Shown piece by piece: positions 15,438 through 23,064 of a DNA stretch of 37,255 nt. The DNA lies in the IMG/VR virus record IMGVR_UViG_3300031576_000184, positions 1 through 37,255 of that record. One strand, 5' to 3'. The position numbers and the translations under genes were made by a program. Every line of letters starts with the position of its first letter. The stretch's first letter is position 1. The DNA comes from a virus. The notes under the pieces are model-generated. The model saw only the letters and a list, made by a program, of their open reading frames with translations, was not told the DNA's origin and ran no database searches.

Positions 15438-15881
15438 TCAGTAAACGTTCTGCGCTACGGCTGCCAGCTGCGCGCCAGGCATGTAGCGCGGCACGGCCAG
15501 CAACACCGCCGAAACAATCGTCACGGTCCCGCCCGCGCCGGTGGTGATCTTGGCGCGCACAAACTTCTCGCTCGCGTCGCCAATTTCGTCTGCGCTAACC
15601 TCGATAGTCTTGATCGTGTTGTCGTCTGTCGCCGACCACTGCGAGGTCGTCTTGCCCGTGATCGTCGTGGGCGAGGCGAAGCCGGACGCCGTGTCGCTCT
15701 CCAGCAATGCGTCCACCGTCCGGTCTGAGTTGCCCACCGAGACAATCGCAATCAAGCGAACTTTGTCCTCCATATCTACGGCATCGGAGGTGAGCGTGGC
15801 GGATGCGCCCGCACTCGTCGGATCAATCTTAGCGACAACGGGCAAGTCCTGATAGATGTGGGCCGCAAAACCCTTTGGCAT
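15438..15881 (-). CDS. Capsid decoration-like protein
   Basis: A 147-aa protein directly after the capsid gene. It starts M-P-K-G-F-A-A-H-I-Y-Q-D and has a run of beta strands (A-S-A-T-L-T-S-D-A-V-D, R-L-I-A-I-V-S-V-G, F-V-R-A-K-I-T-T-G-A-G). This resembles the small beta-sandwich proteins encoded behind many HK97-type capsid genes, thought to decorate or stabilise heads. Only fold-level similarity and position support this. Confidence 0.5.
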   Translation of the reverse strand: MPKGFAAHIYQDLPVVAKIDPTSAGASATLTSDAVDMEDKVRLIAIVSVGNSDRTVDALLESDTASGFASPTTITGKTTSQWSATDDNTIKTIEVSADEIGDASEKFVRAKITTGAGGTVTIVSAVLLAVPRYMPGAQLAAVAQNVY

Positions 15882-15891
15882 TTCAGACTCC

Positions 15892-17958
15892 TTAAGTCAA
15901 ATAGACGTAGGCCGAAACGGTGTTCGTCGCGTCGGCCAGCGTGATCGCAGCGTTGAGCCAGGGCTGACCGTCTACGCGGTGCGTGAAACGCCAGGCCACC
16001 TGGTCATTTGTGAAAAAGGCGTGTTCGCTGAAAGCGATTTCCAACATGCGCCGATCCCCAATCACGTAGTATGACCAATCCACCAGCGCCACATCGAACG
16101 CCGTACCCGAAGCCGCCATCTTCTCCGAGAACAGCACGGGCAGGCCGTAGAGCGTCGCCGGCGCGCCCTTCGTCACGTCAGGCGCCCAGGCGATCACGGT
16201 GTTCGTCGCGGAGAGTTGCAGCAGCGAGTCAATGATGAATGGGTGCACCACCCACACGGCGCGCTTGTGGCTCGAAGGTACGAGCCGCTTCAGCATGGTG
16301 CGCGCGTCTGCCAGCTCAAAGTCCGCGCCCGCCGCAACGCGCGTGACGGAGATGGACGCGGCCGCATTCTCAACGCCCAGTGGCTTGCCCACTCCGTTGC
16401 CGCGCAGGAAAGCGTAATCCTCATACCAGCCAATCGCGCCGCCAAACAGCCGCAGCAACAACTGCTCCAGGGCCACCGCACTATCCTCGCGTAATTCGCT
16501 GTCCGCTTTCGTGTAACCCGCCAGTTTCCAGGCCGTGAGCTGCATTGAGCGGAATTTGGGTTCGCGCTCCGTGATCGCCGCCGCCTCCTCACTCCAGCCT
16601 GCAACCAGTCCGCCATAGAAAGCGGTGTTGCCCGCTGTGGGCGCAGTCGTCTGGTCGAGGACCGGTAGCGTCGCCGTCCTCCCCATCATGGGCCGTATGA
16701 ACGCACGCGAGCGCACAATCGCCTCTTCCGCCGCGACCTGATACAGTTGCGGGATAAACTGGTCAGGGACGAGATAGCCACCCACCGTGCCAGAAGCCTC
16801 GCCCAGGGCCTTGACCTCATCGCGCTCGTTGACAGTCTCCGTCTTGTAGACCGTCGTCAGGCGCTTCACGTCGCCGCGACGCAGCGCCATGAGGAAGTCG
16901 CCAAAGCTCTTGACCTCCTTATCTTTCGCCCCGCCGTCGTCGCTGATATAGCCTGAGCTCTTGATGGCGGGTGCGTCCTGCGCGTGCTTGAGCAGCTTTT
17001 CTACTGACTCGGTGAGCGCCTTGACTTGCTGGCCCTGCTCAGCGAGCGCGGTCAAGATTTCATTGTCCATAGCCATGTCCTCACTTTCAGAATCCAGAAC
17101 GGTTACAGTAGTTCCAGCGCCTGCCTTCACTTTGGAGCCATCCGGCTCGGCCCGTCCGGGCCAGTCCAGCGATACAGGCGCGTAAGATTTCAATGGGATC
17201 GCCTGGTTGCGCGGCTCAGATGGGCCAGGCGTTAGCGAGGCGTCCAGGCCCAACGGCCATTTCACGATATGCTTGGCCTTCCCCTGCGGTTGGCGGTCTA
17301 CCAGGTATGCCGCCGTGCCCGATGACCAGCCGAGTAGATTTTGTTTGCCAGCCGCAATGACTTCTTTCTCATACTCGCTTCGGTTGTAAAGCAGCGCGTC
17401 AATCAAGATGCCCTTTGTGTCGCGCGTGAGCGTCGCCTCGCCAATCGAGTCACGTAGGACAATACTCTTGCCGTCTTTCGTAGGGAGCGGTTGGCGGTGA
17501 TTGAGGTAGACAGGACTGTTAGCCGACTCCGCAAAACCGAAGTCCGTGCGCGCGTCAAAATAGTCGCCCGCGAGGTCGGTGTCTGCCGCGTCCGTGAAGC
17601 GAATGAGATAACCGCCGAAATGACCATTAGCGAGAGCCTTCACCTCGCCACCAAACGAGATCAAGGTCTTGGCCAGGTCAAGCACTTCCTCGACCTCATG
17701 CCCCAGGTCAAGCGCCGCCTGGCTTATTTCGCCCGCCCTGTCGTGAATCCCCTGGATGAGTTTCCGGTCGCTATCGCTGTGGCGCGCGCCAAGTTTCATG
17801 CTCTTCTCGTCCGCGTTTGCGTATAGCGCCGCCACCTGTGCTTGCGCTTTCTCGCGCGAGGCGTGGCAGCCCAGCGATTCGCCCGTCTTCTCGCGCGTGT
17901 CCGCATCTAACTTGTAAACGCAGTATTCACCATTTTTTTCAAACGTAGCCCAGGGCAT
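15892..17958 (-). CDS. Prohead protease-major capsid protein fusion
   Basis: A 688-aa protein from ATG 17958 with GGGAGA just upstream. Residues ~1-50 form a small domain (G-E-Y-C-V-Y-K-L-D ... G-C-H-A-S). The HK97-type prohead protease follows, with Y-L-N-H as the likely catalytic His and G-W-S-S-G-T as the Ser. A helical scaffold-like stretch spans roughly 290-360. The C-terminal ~320 residues are the HK97-fold capsid (G-G-Y-L-V-P-D-Q-F, R-T-A-T-L-P-V-L-D, A-F-L-R-G-N-G-V-G). ATGs at 17076 and 17070 could start capsid alone, but their ribosome-binding site is weak. Confidence 0.88.
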   Translation of the reverse strand: MPWATFEKNGEYCVYKLDADTREKTGESLGCHASREKAQAQVAALYANADEKSMKLGARHSDSDRKLIQGIHDRAGEISQAALDLGHEVEEVLDLAKTLISFGGEVKALANGHFGGYLIRFTDAADTDLAGDYFDARTDFGFAESANSPVYLNHRQPLPTKDGKSIVLRDSIGEATLTRDTKGILIDALLYNRSEYEKEVIAAGKQNLLGWSSGTAAYLVDRQPQGKAKHIVKWPLGLDASLTPGPSEPRNQAIPLKSYAPVSLDWPGRAEPDGSKVKAGAGTTVTVLDSESEDMAMDNEILTALAEQGQQVKALTESVEKLLKHAQDAPAIKSSGYISDDGGAKDKEVKSFGDFLMALRRGDVKRLTTVYKTETVNERDEVKALGEASGTVGGYLVPDQFIPQLYQVAAEEAIVRSRAFIRPMMGRTATLPVLDQTTAPTAGNTAFYGGLVAGWSEEAAAITEREPKFRSMQLTAWKLAGYTKADSELREDSAVALEQLLLRLFGGAIGWYEDYAFLRGNGVGKPLGVENAAASISVTRVAAGADFELADARTMLKRLVPSSHKRAVWVVHPFIIDSLLQLSATNTVIAWAPDVTKGAPATLYGLPVLFSEKMAASGTAFDVALVDWSYYVIGDRRMLEIAFSEHAFFTNDQVAWRFTHRVDGQPWLNAAITLADATNTVSAYVYLT

Positions 17959-17970
17959 TGGTTCTCCCAA

Positions 17971-18006
17971 AAACAAAAATCGCCAAGCGATAGACCCGCT
18001 TGGCGA
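17971..18006 (-). terminator. Intrinsic terminator ahead of the capsid gene
   Basis: On the minus strand TCGCCAAGCG, a 7-nt loop and CGCTTGGCGA form a perfect 10-bp stem followed by TTTTTGTTT. It lies 13 nt upstream of the protease-capsid start, inside the late operon. A second small hairpin with a C(UACG)G loop lies at 18011-18024. Confidence 0.75.
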
Positions 18007-18053
18007 AGGTGACACCCCGTAGGGTGAGCTAATTCAATTATGCAGCGTGAGCG

Positions 18054-18263
18054 CTACGGTTCTATGCGCCCCGCCGGCTCGGCCCGGAACACGAGCAGCG
18101 CGCCGTCCTCAGTGACGAAGATGATACCACGCACACGTTGCGCACGCAAGCGTTCAACTTTGCGGATCAAATCCGCCTGCCACTGTGCGCGCTCGGCAAT
18201 CACAACCTCACTCAGAAAGTGGGCTGGCTGAGCTATAATGTACCCGCTGCGGCGCTCGTTCAT
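18054..18263 (-). CDS. Small hypothetical protein upstream of capsid
   Basis: A 69-aa protein whose ATG overlaps the previous stop by 4 nt. It has a charged helix (R-A-Q-W-Q-A-D-L-I-R-K-V-E-R-L-R) followed by a short beta pair (G-I-I-F-V-T-E-D-G-A-L-L-V-F-R). No family recognised. It is the last gene before the terminator at 17971-18006. Confidence 0.5.
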   Translation of the reverse strand: MNERRSGYIIAQPAHFLSEVVIAERAQWQADLIRKVERLRAQRVRGIIFVTEDGALLVFRAEPAGRIEP

Positions 18264-18472
18264 GGCCCTAATCTATACTCCTGCCGTACCCAAGACTGTT
18301 CTTCACTCGTTTCATACAGTGCCAAATAATAAAGGGCTACGGCTACTTCAGTCAAACTCGTCATATCAATTTTGAAGCCAAACAAGGACGAATCCTGAAG
18401 TTTAGGCGCTATCTTTTCGTCAAATATTTGGCGAATCAAATCCTCATAATAAGTCCGCTGCAAGTCGCTCAT
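18260..18472 (-). CDS. Small hypothetical protein in head-tail region
   Basis: A 70-aa, acidic, helical protein (Y-Y-E-D-L-I-R-Q-I-F-D-E-K-I ... V-A-V-A-L-Y-Y-L-A-L-Y-E). It overlaps both neighbours by 4 nt, which supports it being real. Role unknown. Confidence 0.55.
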   Translation of the reverse strand: MSDLQRTYYEDLIRQIFDEKIAPKLQDSSLFGFKIDMTSLTEVAVALYYLALYETSEEQSWVRQEYRLGP

Positions 18473-18900
18473 GGCCCGATCCCCTGTTCGCGCGCCTCGC
18501 GCTTGATCTCGGCGTTGATTTCAGCCACCAGCGGGTCAATCTCCTCGTCTACCGCCTCGCGTGCCAGCTTCCAGCGACCCACGTGCATCCAGGCCCGGCC
18601 CGAACCATCCGCCATGCCGCCCACGTAACGGGTATAGCGCGTGCCGGTTGGCGAGACGGCATCCGAGACGAGAGTATACGTCAGGCCGCTCTCATTCAGA
18701 GCGTAACTGCGGCCATATGTGCCGGTGCGGACGTAAGTTTGACCAGGGCGCTCGGGCGGGTAGCGGATGATCTTCTTTCTCGCCCGCTCCATTGCTACCT
18801 TGATTATCTTCTTTGTCAGCGGAGCAAGAGTCTTGCTGAAATTATTGAGGCCCCGGCGCACCGTGTCCGCCCCCTCCAGGCGCACGCTGATTTGTGTCAT
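18469..18900 (-). CDS. HK97 gp10-like tail completion / head-tail joining protein
   Basis: A 143-aa protein. V-R-L-E-G-A-D-T-V-R-R-G-L-N at the start, K-I-I-K-V-A-M-E-R-A-R-K-K-I, then R-P-G-Q-T-Y-V-R-T-G-T-Y-G-R-S-Y and Y-T-R-Y-V-G-G match the gp10-like family, which joins head and tail in HK97-like phages. It is unusual that it is encoded before the capsid gene. Confidence 0.75.
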   Translation of the reverse strand: MTQISVRLEGADTVRRGLNNFSKTLAPLTKKIIKVAMERARKKIIRYPPERPGQTYVRTGTYGRSYALNESGLTYTLVSDAVSPTGTRYTRYVGGMADGSGRAWMHVGRWKLAREAVDEEIDPLVAEINAEIKREAREQGIGP

Positions 18901-18904
18901 GGTA

Positions 18905-19339
18905 TCACCCTTTCCCCGTCAGTGGAGCGCCACACCCTTGACACCATACGGAAGATTTGAGATTCGCCACGCTACAATAGCGACAAAAGGCATCAAGTAT
19001 CGCCTCCTGATGCAGGGGAATGAAATCCATTCCATATTCCAAAATTATCGGCTTCCTACTGCCCATTTCCCACACGAGTAGACTATCAGCCAACTCCTTC
19101 TTGATCCGGTGAAAGTCTGCACGGGACAAAACCCGTGATAACTGAAATACGCCGAATGGAAAAGGAATATAATCTCTGTCCATTATAGTGTCACTCGCAC
19201 CCCCGTGCGTGGCACAACGATGTGATTCATCTGTTGCGGTACTATTGTCTGCGTCCAGGCTGTTTGACTCTGTCACGTCAACCAGGCGGCCAGGCTCGTC
19301 ATTGTGTCCATCGTTCCCCCTTGTCTGTGTATAAGTCAT
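18905..19339 (-). CDS. Hypothetical protein with C-terminal zinc ribbon
   Basis: A 144-aa protein if it starts at ATG 19339, which overlaps the MuF-like gene by 41 nt. A shorter start at ATG 19183 (92 aa) is also possible; neither has a clear ribosome-binding site. The N-terminal part is polar and probably disordered. The C-terminus has C-R-Y-C-S-V and C-Q-G-C-G-A-P, likely a zinc ribbon. Role unknown. Confidence 0.5.
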   Translation of the reverse strand: MTYTQTRGNDGHNDEPGRLVDVTESNSLDADNSTATDESHRCATHGGASDTIMDRDYIPFPFGVFQLSRVLSRADFHRIKKELADSLLVWEMGSRKPIILEYGMDFIPLHQEAILDAFCRYCSVANLKSSVWCQGCGAPLTGKG

Positions 19340-19961
19340 GCTGGCACGTTTGCCATCGACCACAGCCAAAGTTCTCGTTGCCGTTGCGCCGCACCAGATC
19401 GCGCTTGAGCCACCATTTCGCCGAGTGGCGCGTATCCTTGTATCGCTGGCATTCGGGGCAACTCTCCTGCCCGTCGTCGCCATCAAAAGTCAGCATGATA
19501 TTCTCATTGCCGCGCAACTTGCCCTCATTGTAAGCCGAGTCGAGCGCCGTTGCAAAGCCCTCAGCGTGGCGGTCAATCTCATCACGTGCATCGCCGCCCG
19601 CATCCTTGATTTCCAACAGGCACTCAAACAGGTCATCAACAAATCCCTGTTGGCGGCTCGTCTCGCGCGTAATCCAGCGCTCATCATCCGGCTCGGTCTC
19701 CTCGCCGCCCGCATCAGCATAGCCGGTGTAGAATGCATTGGGGAATGAGTCAGCAATCAACGTGCGAATTCGGCTCTTGCGTTGTGCTACCGCACGGCCC
19801 GCCTGCTCCATAAATCCCAGAGCGACGGCCTGGAGTACGTTGAAGAAATCGCCGCGAAGATCGTCATAGCCGCCGCCGAAATCGCCAACCTGTGTACGCG
19901 CCTTGACGAGCCGCCCAGCACGATCCAGCAAATGAGTGAGATGTAGCCGCGGGTCAAGCAT
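19299..19961 (-). CDS. MuF-like head morphogenesis protein
   Basis: A 220-aa protein from ATG 19961, preferred over an in-frame TTG at 19982. The C-terminal half has G-N-E-N-I-M-L-T-F-D-G-D-D-G, C-P-E-C-Q-R-Y-K-D-T-R-H-S-A-K-W-W, and C-G-R-W-Q-T-C-Q-H. These match the minor head proteins of SPP1/Mu type encoded next to portals; the Cys/His residues probably bind zinc. It overlaps the portal gene end by 8 nt. Confidence 0.7.
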   Translation of the reverse strand: MLDPRLHLTHLLDRAGRLVKARTQVGDFGGGYDDLRGDFFNVLQAVALGFMEQAGRAVAQRKSRIRTLIADSFPNAFYTGYADAGGEETEPDDERWITRETSRQQGFVDDLFECLLEIKDAGGDARDEIDRHAEGFATALDSAYNEGKLRGNENIMLTFDGDDGQESCPECQRYKDTRHSAKWWLKRDLVRRNGNENFGCGRWQTCQHDLYTDKGERWTQ

Positions 19962-21369
19962 TTTGGGGTCGTAGGGGCGCAACCCCTAGTGCCTCACGCG
20001 CCTGGCGTATCTCGTCCGCCAGCACCAGCATTGGGTCTTGGGGGGGACGCGGTTTCCCTTCTCTCGGCCAGTGGCGCTCAAAGACGGCGCGTATCTCTCC
20101 GGCGCTGCGCGCCACTTTCAGATCGCTTTGGATTGCGGCGGCGAGCATAAGCGGCACAGAGGCGGGGGGGCGCGCCCCGCGTTGGTGTAGAGTCGCCTTA
20201 CGCCAAGTGGCCAGCGACGCGGCAATCTCCGGCTCTGGGATAATCTCCGGCTCCGCATTCTCCGCTGCGTCGTAGCCTAGAATCTCACGCGCTTCATCGC
20301 GCGTCAGGATCGAGGCATTGAACAGGTCAGTTACCGTCTGCGCTTGTTCGAGTTGCGCTGATTGCATGATCTCCAGCCTGGACGGTTGCGATTCAATTCT
20401 CACGCCAAAGCGTGAAAAGTATTGCTCGGTCAGCACCTCGTCAATCAACTCCGCTTCAGGGATGACCGTCGTGAGATAGAATCCAAACCACTCGCTGTTG
20501 GCGGTGGCGAAGTTGGCCGCCTGGCCGTCAATGACCGTGGGCGGGACGCCTGCGGCAACTGCCACGTTGCGCCGCTGCTGCTCAGTGAGTTCGGGCGCTT
20601 CCGTGTTGCGGATGGTGTGCCCGATGTTCGTGAACTTTGTGCCGGAGCGCACGCCAATCGCTCGAAACGCATTCCGTAGACCGGCCATGCGCCTTTCAAA
20701 CCAGCTTTCAACGCGCTTGATTTCCTCATCCGCCGTCCCGGTGGGTAGTTCAATCGCCGTCACGGGAACCGCGCCGCCCCGGAAATAGGCGGAGGCGAAC
20801 CGCTCGATGCTGTAGAGCAGGCCCGCAGACTCCAGTGCCGTGACGCCCGGAGGCGCGCCCGGCTCGACTTCGCTTTCGTGGTTGGGCAGCCAGACCCAAA
20901 TGATCTCATCCAGGTCATAATGCTTTTGCCCATTAGAGAATGAGACGATGAACCCCGTCAGGCCAGAGTCGCTCCTAATTTCAGGCCGCACCATTGGCGC
21001 AGGAATGTGGCGCAGGCGCGCATTCAAGCCGAAGGCGTTCGCTTCGGGCAGGAAGTACGCCGCGCCATAGTTGAATAGCGATAGCTCGGCCAGCTTATAC
21101 AAGCGCGTCTCCTGCTTCACAAGGCTGGCGTATTTCGGGCTATCCGTCACCTCGTCGTCGCCGGACAGAATGGCGCGCGGGATACCGGCGACAGCGTTGG
21201 CACGCAGCGTACAGGCGCGCGCATACCAGGGGACGCGCCGATAGGCGCTGCGCGGTGAGAAAGCCAGGGCGCCCGTTTCTTCGCCGCGCAGCCAGAGCGT
21301 GCGGAAGGATTCGAGCGAGACACTTTTGAGTTCACCGAAGGACAGCAGGTTGATGCGGTTCACGTTCAT
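19954..21369 (-). CDS. Portal protein
   Basis: A 471-aa HK97-type portal. Diagnostic stretches are Y-A-R-A-C-T-L-R-A-N-A-V-A-G-I-P, L-S-L-F-N-Y-G-A-A-Y, A-S-A-Y-F-R-G-G-A-V-P, and E-Q-Q-R-R-N-V-A-V-A-A-G-V-P-P. It forms the ring through which DNA enters the head and which docks the terminase. It overlaps the terminase gene by 4 nt. The C-terminal ~90 residues are Ala/Pro-rich and probably flexible. Confidence 0.9.
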   Translation of the reverse strand: MNVNRINLLSFGELKSVSLESFRTLWLRGEETGALAFSPRSAYRRVPWYARACTLRANAVAGIPRAILSGDDEVTDSPKYASLVKQETRLYKLAELSLFNYGAAYFLPEANAFGLNARLRHIPAPMVRPEIRSDSGLTGFIVSFSNGQKHYDLDEIIWVWLPNHESEVEPGAPPGVTALESAGLLYSIERFASAYFRGGAVPVTAIELPTGTADEEIKRVESWFERRMAGLRNAFRAIGVRSGTKFTNIGHTIRNTEAPELTEQQRRNVAVAAGVPPTVIDGQAANFATANSEWFGFYLTTVIPEAELIDEVLTEQYFSRFGVRIESQPSRLEIMQSAQLEQAQTVTDLFNASILTRDEAREILGYDAAENAEPEIIPEPEIAASLATWRKATLHQRGARPPASVPLMLAAAIQSDLKVARSAGEIRAVFERHWPREGKPRPPQDPMLVLADEIRQAREALGVAPLRPQNA

Positions 21370-22586
21370 CCAAACAGCACTACCGGGCCAGCCAATAGCG
21401 CCGCTTGCCAGGCCAGGCCCAGGCTAATCACACGGTCATCAAACGCGCCCTCAGGCGCGCCAAAGGCGGACGCGCCTGAGGGCTTGATGTCTACCTCGAA
21501 AGCGCGCAGCTCCTCGGCGTAATCGCACGGCACGCGCACCTGCTCGCGCTCCAGCGCCAGAGCTAACGTCTCAATCAGGATCGGCTTGTTCGCGGCAGTC
21601 ATATTCCAGCCGAGAAGGTCATCAAGACCGGGTAAGACAGGCAGGCGCTCTGCCACAAGCTCCTCGATGTTCGGCGCGCCCATTGCGTTGCGCTCCGGCA
21701 GGATGCTGACCACGTTCCACATCTCAGCCAATCGTTTGAGGCGCGCGCGCTGAGAACGGTACTCCATACCGCCCATGCGCTCCCAGTCTACGACACGGCT
21801 ACATTCGCGGCACAAGAGAGTGAGCACGGTGAAATCATGAATGCGCCCCCAGTCCACGCCCATAACGACGTGGTGGCCCTGGTGTTGATCGGGGCGGTCT
21901 GGCGCCTCGACGACGGCGCAGGCGGCGACGTTCTGAAAATACGCGCCGCTCTCCACGAACTCGGCCAGCCACTCTTGGCGGTAGGTGCGCTCCGGCACAC
22001 GCTCGCGCGCCAATTGTGCGGCGCGCTGTATCTGCGGCGAGGGGTTGTCTGACGAAGGAAAGCGCCAGGCGGCAATCGCCTTGTGGTCTGCGCGCTGGAA
22101 CTCCTGGTAAAACCAATTCAGTCCTTTTGGCGTCGAGATAGCGACTTCCGTCCCCTCGGTATCCGCCAGCGTGGGCAGAATCGCATCCTCGCGCGCTTCC
22201 TGCGAGATGCGCGCCGCCTCGTCCAACACGACCAGGTGAAACGTCTCGCCGCGAATGGCGTCGGCGTTATCGGCGCTGTAGATTGCGAGCAGCCCGCCGT
22301 GCGGTGTTGTGATAGTGCGCTCCGAGCGAGACACGTCTAGCATCTTCTGACTCTCCAGCGGACGGCACAAGCCCTCGGCCATGCGCCACAGGGCGCGCCC
22401 ATTCTTATAGGAAGGCACGACCCAGGCGGCCCGCCCGTGCTGGCGCATGACGTTAAGCGCCAGCGTCCCGCCCATGACCGTTCCCCCCCACCTTCTCCCC
22501 TTGACGATGATCTTCGTTCGGGCTGGGTGCAAGGCGGTACTCATCTGGTCGGGCCTCAATCGTGGCAAGGCCATCGCGATAGTCAA
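21366..22586 (-). CDS. Terminase large subunit
   Basis: A 406-aa packaging motor. The ATPase half has L-V-V-L-D-E-A-A as Walker B and A-I-S-T-P-K-G as the coupling motif; the nuclease half begins V-M-G-V-D-W-G-R with a metal-binding Asp. The Walker A region reads K-G-R-R-W-G-G-T, so the usual lysine (G-R-R-x-G-K-T) is absent. The region is a G-rich run, so an assembly error there is conceivable. It overlaps the small subunit gene by 134 nt if it starts at 22586; ATG 22574 or 22544 are alternatives. Confidence 0.88.
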   Translation of the reverse strand: MTIAMALPRLRPDQMSTALHPARTKIIVKGRRWGGTVMGGTLALNVMRQHGRAAWVVPSYKNGRALWRMAEGLCRPLESQKMLDVSRSERTITTPHGGLLAIYSADNADAIRGETFHLVVLDEAARISQEAREDAILPTLADTEGTEVAISTPKGLNWFYQEFQRADHKAIAAWRFPSSDNPSPQIQRAAQLARERVPERTYRQEWLAEFVESGAYFQNVAACAVVEAPDRPDQHQGHHVVMGVDWGRIHDFTVLTLLCRECSRVVDWERMGGMEYRSQRARLKRLAEMWNVVSILPERNAMGAPNIEELVAERLPVLPGLDDLLGWNMTAANKPILIETLALALEREQVRVPCDYAEELRAFEVDIKPSGASAFGAPEGAFDDRVISLGLAWQAALLAGPVVLFG

Positions 22587-23055
22587 CGGCGATCACTCCA
22601 ATCTGGAACGCACCCCCGTCCTGTCCGGTGATCTCAGAGCGCACCGGCGCGAAGCCGCCCACGATCTTCAGTCGCATCTCAATGCAGCGCAGGATGCCCT
22701 CCAGAAAGCGCGGATCGCCGGCTTGGCTACGCTTGCTCAGACTCATTCTTGTCTTGTCGCCCGCCTCCGCCTGCGTCGCTGTCTCGCTGTCGGCCTGGCT
22801 ACGCTCCCAGGCGCGCCAGTACTCGCGCTCGACGTGATCCAGGCGCGCCAGTTCCCGCGCCTTGTGCGCCTCGAGCTTCTCAGCGTGCCGCGTCTGCCAA
22901 ACCGTGTTGAGTTTCGACAGATAATATGTGACGCTCTGATGCCGGACGCCTAACCGCGCAGCGATAGCAACTTGCGGCTGACCGGTGAAGTACATTTCCT
23001 CCACCACCCGCAAGTTGGACTCCATTTGAGCCTTTGTGAATTTTGGCGCAGCCAT
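22453..23055 (-). CDS. Terminase small subunit
   Basis: A 200-aa protein. The N-terminal E-M-Y-F-T-G-Q-P-Q-V-A-I-A-A-R-L-G-V with H-Q-S-V-T-Y-Y-L is a helix-turn-helix, followed by a helical oligomerisation region (A-R-L-D-H-V-E-R-E-Y-W-R-A-W). This is the usual layout of TerS, which recognises the packaging site. It lies directly upstream of the large subunit. Confidence 0.8.
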   Translation of the reverse strand: MAAPKFTKAQMESNLRVVEEMYFTGQPQVAIAARLGVRHQSVTYYLSKLNTVWQTRHAEKLEAHKARELARLDHVEREYWRAWERSQADSETATQAEAGDKTRMSLSKRSQAGDPRFLEGILRCIEMRLKIVGGFAPVRSEITGQDGGAFQIGVIAVDYRDGLATIEARPDEYRLAPSPNEDHRQGEKVGGNGHGRDAGA

Positions 23056-23064
23056 CGCAAACCC

